Positions 1-5,068 of a stretch of DNA of 5,068 bases are shown here, in pieces. Below the pieces are notes generated by a model, which was given only the letters and a program-made list of their open reading frames with translations, was not told the DNA's origin and made no database searches. Origin of the DNA: Acidobacteriota bacterium (GTDB lineage: Bacteria; Acidobacteriota; Terriglobia; UBA7540); NCBI GenBank assembly GCA_003165615.1, contig PLWR01000446.1, forward strand, positions 521 through 5,588, given 5' to 3'. The first letter of the stretch is position 1; every line of letters begins with the position of its first letter. The position numbers and the translations under genes are program-made.

Positions 1-1
1 C

Positions 2-358
2 TCTGCAACCAAGGCCATTGTTCTCGTCGTTCTATTCTATGTGGCTCGACGCTATGATTCCCCATTGGGAAGGAATACTGCTGGTTTAATGCTCGGCTTT
101 TCCATTTACGTGGCCATGAACATCGCCATGATGGCGGGTGCTAAGGCGTTTGGCGAAAGTCTGTTTGCTCATGTCCTTTGGTTCATGGAACCCCTTGCCT
201 TCGCGCTGTGTTTACTGGTGTGGACCCTGTCCCTTTGGGAATACGCTCCGGCGCCGGGACGTGGTAGGATGTCTCCGGCCATGGGAAGCGATTCCGAAGC
301 TGTGGCCATCGAACTCATTCGTTTTAATAGTGAATTGACCAAGTTCTTGCACAAATGA
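2..358 (+). CDS. Hypothetical multi-pass membrane protein, C-terminal part (5' end outside window)
   Basis: I do not recognise a named family. The frame stays open from base 2 to the TGA at 356-358. A GTG at position 41 could start it, but the codons upstream of 41 encode a continuing hydrophobic stretch (ATKAIVLVVLFYVARRYDS). The gene therefore most likely begins outside the window, and about 118 residues are visible. Three hydrophobic segments can be seen: one at the left edge, a second around GLMLGFSIYVAMNIAMM, and a third around LAFALCLLVWTLSLWEY. A short polar, presumably cytoplasmic tail follows. Its stop overlaps the next gene's start by 4 nt (ATGA), so the two are probably co-translated. 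The style resembles small multi-helix membrane proteins of Acidobacteriota, which is an impression only. No enzymatic motif is visible. Confidence 0.7.
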   Translation, partial: SATKAIVLVVLFYVARRYDSPLGRNTAGLMLGFSIYVAMNIAMMAGAKAFGESLFAHVLWFMEPLAFALCLLVWTLSLWEYAPAPGRGRMSPAMGSDSEAVAIELIRFNSELTKFLHK

Positions 359-885
359 TTATGGTCATCTACATCGCTGTTGCGATTGCTTTTCTCATTC
401 TTATCGTGGACCTCTTGCGAAGGATCCGTTCCCGCGAGCCCGACGAGTGCTTGCCGAGGAATGACCCTGCCCCCAGCACAGGGAATGCTCGCTGGCTGGA
501 TCTCTCCGAGCGCATCTTCGACCCCTCCGATGCCCGCTGGCTCCAAGACGAACTGGCCTTCCCAAAGTTAGCCAAGCTCTTGACGCTGGAGCGTCGCCGC
601 TTAGCGATCCAATGGCTGCAAGCCTTGCAGACAACTTTCGACGAGCTGGTGCGAACCCCTGAAACTTCGCCCAGCGAGGCCCCCGAGCCACCCCCCCCGG
701 GTAGTTGGCAGATGTTGTGGCTCACCGTCCGCTTCAAACTCCTGGTTTCTTATGCCTTGCTTGTGGTCAGGTTATTTGGCCCCTACCATCGCCTGATTCC
801 ATCCTTTTCGTGGCTTCCCTTTTCAAGGGACGGTGGGCGCAGTTTTCGTGAAGCGGATTTGGCCCAAAGCAGGAGTTCGCGCTGA
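355..885 (+). CDS. Hypothetical membrane-anchored protein with N- and C-terminal hydrophobic segments
   Basis: This 176-residue protein is of unknown function. Residues about 3-20 form a hydrophobic N-terminal helix followed by a basic LLRRIRSR stop-transfer stretch, so it is probably an uncleaved membrane anchor. Residues 45-100 are a charged, likely helical domain with a W/F-rich motif (DLSERIFDPSDARWL) and an Arg-rich helix (LERRRLAIQWL). A Pro/Glu-rich linker (about 102-116) contains PPPP encoded over a run of eight C. Residues about 119-141 form a second hydrophobic or amphipathic segment ending in RLFGPYHRLIP. The ATG at 355 overlaps the upstream stop by 4 nt, and a second in-frame ATG lies at 361. 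No clear Shine-Dalgarno precedes either, which fits translational coupling to the upstream membrane gene. The pair likely acts together, but the role cannot be told from the sequence. Confidence 0.72.
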   Translation: MIMVIYIAVAIAFLILIVDLLRRIRSREPDECLPRNDPAPSTGNARWLDLSERIFDPSDARWLQDELAFPKLAKLLTLERRRLAIQWLQALQTTFDELVRTPETSPSEAPEPPPPGSWQMLWLTVRFKLLVSYALLVVRLFGPYHRLIPSFSWLPFSRDGGRSFREADLAQSRSSR

Positions 886-944
886 ACCATGCCGGCGGTG
901 ATCCGCTTGGAAAAAGAGTCATTATGTTTGAGGTATTCTCCCCC

Positions 945-972
945 CTGCGTGGTGGATTTCACCCCACCGCAG
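945..972 (+). terminator. Possible weak intrinsic terminator after the hypothetical membrane-protein pair
   Basis: An inverted repeat pairs CTGCG (945-949) with CGCAG (968-972). It continues with GTGG (952-955) against CCAC (964-967), leaving a 2-nt bulge at 950-951 and an 8-nt loop. T-enriched sequence follows (TGTCTTCTAGCTCTTTAT), but there is no uninterrupted U tract. It sits about 60 bp after the stop at 885 and before the next operon, the right place for a terminator. The bulge and broken T tract make this uncertain. Confidence 0.33.
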
Positions 973-989
973 TGTCTTCTAGCTCTTTA

Positions 990-1027
990 TGTCCTTGAAC
1001 TCGGACAATGGGTTTCGCAAGTAACCC
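990..1027 (+). promoter_or_regulatory. Two successive inverted repeats upstream of the OFOR operon
   Basis: The first repeat is TGTCC (990-994) with GGACA (1003-1007). The second is GGGTT (1010-1014) with AACCC (1023-1027). Both have 5-bp arms and 8-bp spacers, and their centres are 20 bp apart. As RNA, the second can extend inward past a U-U mismatch to a C-G pair (1016/1021) closing the tetraloop GCAA (1017-1020), which fits the GNRA pattern. They lie 90-127 bp before the alpha-subunit start, so they could be leader RNA structure or protein-binding sites. I cannot assign a known riboswitch class. No convincing sigma-70 promoter is visible here; a TTGAAC at 995-1000 has no good -10 partner. 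Confidence 0.3.
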
Positions 1028-1116
1028 GTAAATAAAAGCATCTAAATAGGTTAGCATCGCATTCCGGCTGTCCATCTTGGCCCTCCCGTTGCTTCTTTAA
1101 GGCGTGGGTTATTGGG

Positions 1117-2244
1117 ATGCCGCCACGTCTTAGTTCCGGAAACAGGATGCTCGCCGAGGGAGCCCTCGCCGCGGGTTGTCGTTTCTTTGCCGGTTACCCC
1201 ATAACCCCCGCCTCTGAAATCTACGAAGTCATGATGCGTGAGTTGCCCGCGTTCGGAGGCTTAGCCCTTTCGGCTCCTGACGAGATTTCCTCACTCTGCT
1301 ATTGCGTGGGTGCAAGCCTGCGGGGTTTGAAGGCCCTGACGGCAACCTCCGGCCCGGGGTGGGCGCTGATGATCGAGTCAGCCCAATACGCGCTGATGAC
1401 GGAGACCCCGGTGGTTGTGGCCCTTGTGCAGCGCCTGGGGCCAAGCACGGGAGGCGCGACGCAGGGCGCCCAAGGGGATGTCTCGCTGACGGAGTATTCG
1501 ATTTCGGGTGGCTACACTCTTCCCGTCTTCTCTCCCAGTAACGCCGCGGAATGCTTTGAACTTACCGTTCATGCTTTCAATTGGTCGGAAAGGCTGCGCA
1601 CGCCCGTCCTGCTGCTATCGGATAAGGAAGTCGGCATGACCACAGAGGTTGTGGATGACGAAGCCTTGCAGATTCCGAGCTTGGTGAGCCGCAAGATGGC
1701 CGCGTCCAAAGCCAACTACGCACCCTATGACGCGCCAGAGCCGGAGAGCGTCCCCGCCTTTGCAGCGGTGGGGGGAGAAATCAAAGCCACCGTGACGGGA
1801 TCGGCTCACGACGTGCAAGGGCGCTTGCGCAAGAATTCCCCGGAAGTCATTAGCGGACTACAGCGTCTCCAGCGCAAGATTGAAGCCCATGCCGAGGAAA
1901 TGGCGCTGGTGCGGCCGGACCTTGACCCGGACGCGCGCTGCCTGCTGATCAGCTACGGGGTAACGGCGCGCGCCGCCCGCCAGGCGGTCAGCAAGTTGCG
2001 CAGTCAAGGGGTGCGAATATCATTCCTGCAAATTCAGTCGCTGTTCCCCATCCCGCGGAGATGGTTGGATTGGGCGGCCGCGGGTATGGAAGCGGTGTTT
2101 GTGGCCGAGGAAAACCTGACCGGCCAGTATCGCGCCGCCCTTACGCCCTATCTTTCCGGCAAGCGGATCTATGGCATCAACCGCATCGGCAGCCTGATAT
2201 CTCCGACTGAAATCGCCCGCGCCATGCAGGGGGTGATGGCATGA
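1117..2244 (+). CDS. 2-oxoacid:ferredoxin oxidoreductase, alpha subunit (KorA/PorA type)
   Basis: This is the alpha subunit of a cytoplasmic OFOR, which converts a 2-oxoacid plus CoA to acyl-CoA and CO2 while reducing ferredoxin, or runs the reverse. Its 375 residues fit the usual free-standing alpha length. Family hallmarks in order are GNRMLAEGALAAGCRFFAGY leading into YPITPASE (27-34), the substrate-loop motif. DE at 55-56 follows, then TATSGPG (75-81) and QRLGPSTGG (105-113). VTGSAHDVQG and the following KIEAHAEE stretch close domain I, and the C-terminal domain II ends with VAEENLTGQY. Thr30, Glu56 and Arg106 appear to correspond to the Thr/Glu/Arg substrate-site residues of pyruvate:ferredoxin oxidoreductase. 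The ATG at 1117 is the only usual start after the in-frame stop at 1033. Its Shine-Dalgarno is weak (AAGGCG at 1099-1104, rather distant). The stop overlaps the next start by 4 nt. The substrate (2-oxoglutarate, branched-chain 2-oxoacid or other) is not determined. Confidence 0.93.
   Translation: MPPRLSSGNRMLAEGALAAGCRFFAGYPITPASEIYEVMMRELPAFGGLALSAPDEISSLCYCVGASLRGLKALTATSGPGWALMIESAQYALMTETPVVVALVQRLGPSTGGATQGAQGDVSLTEYSISGGYTLPVFSPSNAAECFELTVHAFNWSERLRTPVLLLSDKEVGMTTEVVDDEALQIPSLVSRKMAASKANYAPYDAPEPESVPAFAAVGGEIKATVTGSAHDVQGRLRKNSPEVISGLQRLQRKIEAHAEEMALVRPDLDPDARCLLISYGVTARAARQAVSKLRSQGVRISFLQIQSLFPIPRRWLDWAAAGMEAVFVAEENLTGQYRAALTPYLSGKRIYGINRIGSLISPTEIARAMQGVMA
2228..2233 (+). promoter_or_regulatory. 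Ribosome binding site of the beta-gamma subunit gene
   Basis: AGGGGG lies 7 nt before the ATG at 2241, inside the last codons of the alpha gene. It supports that start and, with the ATGA stop/start overlap, translational coupling of the two subunits at matched ratio. Confidence 0.5.
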
Positions 2245-3593
2245 CGCCGGAAACCCTCTACCTTTCTCCCAGCGCTCAACTGCCGTATTGCCGTGGTTGC
2301 GGGCACTCCCTGGTGGTGCGGCAACTGAGCCATGCGCTGGAACGCCTGGGGTTGCCGCCGCGATCGGTTGTGCTGACCACGGATATCGGCTGTGTGGGTC
2401 TGGCGGATTCACTCTTTCCTTACTTGCACACCGTTCACACCACGCACGGGCGCTCGACGGCCTTCGCCACGGGCATGGCCCTGGCTGACGTCGTCATGGA
2501 ATCCCAGGGGCTGAAACCCATCGTCATGATCGGCGATGGAGGGGCGATGATCGGGTTGTTGCATCTGGTCCACGCCGCGCAACTGAACGTCGATATCACC
2601 GTGTTGATTCACAACAATTTCATGTTTGGAATGACCGGCGGGCAGCATTCCGCGCTGAGCCCCTTGAACTGGGTCACCGCCACCACGCCGGACGGCAACT
2701 CGACCCCGCCGCTCGATTTGCTAGCCTTGTTGCGCACCGCTCATGCCACCTTTCTGGCCCGCCGCTTCGCCACCAGCGCGGATTTGGGAACGACCATTGC
2801 GGGCGCCCTCAATCATTCCGGGTTCGCCGCAGTGGAGATTGTTGAACTTTGCACAGCCTACGGGGCGCGCTGGAACCAGGTCACGGGGGCGTCGATCGAG
2901 GGGATCGTCGAGCAGCAGGGGCAGGCCATCGGTGAGCTGGAAACAGAAATAGAGCGCCCCACGTTTCGAGATCTTTACCGCCACGAATTAAAATCGCCCC
3001 GGCCGAAGCGCGCCAGGCCGGCGGTTCCCCGTATCAATGCCACGGCCAGGCTGGCAGGCGAAATCCGGCTGGTAATAGCCGGAACCGCGGGCGAGCGTGT
3101 TCAATCCGCCGCCGCGTTGTTATGCCGCTCCGCGCTGGCCGCTGGCCTCTATTCCACGCAGAAAAACGACAACCCGGTCACGCAGGGTTCGGGATTTTCT
3201 CTTTCGGAAATTTGTTTGAGCCCCAAGCCCATTGAGTACACGGGTATGGAAAGCCCGGACGTGGTTCTGGTGGTCAGCGAAGATGGCTGGAAGGAACTGC
3301 AAGCCAACGGAACGCTGGCCGCCTGCCGAGAGGAAACCCTGCTGCTGGTAGATTCACAAATCGACGTGATTCTGCCGATAGGTCAGATGATGCGGCTGCC
3401 GCTTCGACGCGAAGCCAATCCCCAGCGCGCCGCGCTGTGCGCGATTGCCGCCTGGCTGGAGAAAGAATCATTGCTGCCAGCGGAGGCTTGGGATGCGGTG
3501 CTGGCTGCGGAACCCGCAGAACGCCGGGTGGAATCGGCTGCCGCCCTGGAAATTGGCCGGCGCCTGGCGGGCGAAGTCGTCTCATCATCATGA
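2241..3593 (+). CDS. 2-oxoacid:ferredoxin oxidoreductase, fused TPP-binding beta and gamma subunits
   Basis: This is the catalytic partner of the upstream alpha subunit: 450 residues, versus roughly 270-340 for a lone beta subunit. Residues 1 to about 248 are the TPP-binding beta domain. CRGCGH (17-22), Cys51 in TDIGC and Cys204 in ELCTAYGARW give four cysteines spaced like the [4Fe-4S] ligands of Sulfolobus-type OFOR beta subunits. GDGGAM (98-103) through HNNFMFGMTGGQ (124-135) is the TPP/Mg motif plus the conserved MTGGQ loop. A basic, proline-rich linker follows (about 250-266). Residues about 273-440 are a gamma-subunit domain: IRLVIAG, then TQKNDNPVTQGSG, then SPDVVLVVSEDGW. Its glycine loop reads GTAGERV where gamma subunits usually have GxGGQGV. 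No extra ferredoxin-type CxxCxxC cluster is present. In the common gamma-alpha fusion, gamma is joined to alpha instead. Assignment to the family is secure; the substrate is not. Confidence 0.92.
   Translation: MTPETLYLSPSAQLPYCRGCGHSLVVRQLSHALERLGLPPRSVVLTTDIGCVGLADSLFPYLHTVHTTHGRSTAFATGMALADVVMESQGLKPIVMIGDGGAMIGLLHLVHAAQLNVDITVLIHNNFMFGMTGGQHSALSPLNWVTATTPDGNSTPPLDLLALLRTAHATFLARRFATSADLGTTIAGALNHSGFAAVEIVELCTAYGARWNQVTGASIEGIVEQQGQAIGELETEIERPTFRDLYRHELKSPRPKRARPAVPRINATARLAGEIRLVIAGTAGERVQSAAALLCRSALAAGLYSTQKNDNPVTQGSGFSLSEICLSPKPIEYTGMESPDVVLVVSEDGWKELQANGTLAACREETLLLVDSQIDVILPIGQMMRLPLRREANPQRAALCAIAAWLEKESLLPAEAWDAVLAAEPAERRVESAAALEIGRRLAGEVVSSS

Positions 3594-5068
<1,475 letters not shown>

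Noticed and set aside
41..43. GTG at position 41 as the true start of the first gene
   Set aside because: The frame is open upstream to the window edge and encodes a hydrophobic stretch continuous with the membrane protein, so the real start most likely lies outside the window.
169..546. Minus-strand open frame across the junction of the two membrane-protein genes
   Set aside because: It overlaps two better-supported plus-strand frames that are linked by an ATGA overlap, and it has no hydrophobic or domain pattern of its own.
886..1116. A small gene or RNA gene in the 231-bp intergenic region
   Set aside because: I see no coding frame with a convincing start and ribosome binding site, and no tRNA-like cloverleaf. 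Only the inverted repeats listed are supported.
2020..2412. Minus-strand open frame across the alpha/beta-gamma junction
   Set aside because: Both plus-strand genes here carry clear family motifs; the antisense translation is low-complexity Pro/Gly/Arg/His.

Overview
The window looks like a chromosomal stretch from a moderately GC-rich bacterium with anaerobic or ferredoxin-dependent carbon metabolism. The small membrane-protein pair at the left edge resembles hypothetical proteins I associate with Acidobacteriota. That placement is an impression from sequence style, not a search result. All genes read on the + strand. No rRNA, tRNA, CRISPR array, transposase or phage gene is visible.

Layout. 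(1) Positions 2-358 are the 3' end of a multi-pass membrane protein whose start lies off the left edge. Its stop overlaps the start of a second hypothetical membrane-anchored protein (355-885) by 4 nt. (2) Positions 886-1116 form a 231-bp intergenic region with a terminator-like hairpin and two further inverted repeats, one of which would fold as RNA with a GNRA-type tetraloop. (3) Positions 1117-3593 are a two-gene, translationally coupled operon for a 2-oxoacid:ferredoxin oxidoreductase (OFOR). It comprises a KorA/PorA-type alpha subunit and a protein in which the thiamine-diphosphate (TPP) beta subunit is fused to a C-terminal gamma domain. (4) Positions 3594-3737 are a 144-bp gap holding a strong GC palindrome followed by T-rich sequence. 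(5) Positions 3738-5068 are the first 443 codons of a single-chain pyruvate:ferredoxin (flavodoxin) oxidoreductase, nifJ, which runs off the right edge without a stop.

How the genes work together. Both OFOR systems catalyse, or reverse, CoA-dependent oxidative decarboxylation of a 2-oxoacid with electrons passed to ferredoxin or flavodoxin. NifJ is the pyruvate enzyme by strong family similarity. The upstream alpha/beta-gamma enzyme could serve 2-oxoglutarate or a branched-chain or other 2-oxoacid, but the sequence does not decide which. Together they suggest a small locus for 2-oxoacid/acyl-CoA interconversion. The most notable points are the beta-gamma fusion, its degenerate gamma-domain glycine motif, and the side-by-side arrangement of two OFOR architectures. 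None of this amounts to a clearly new biological system.
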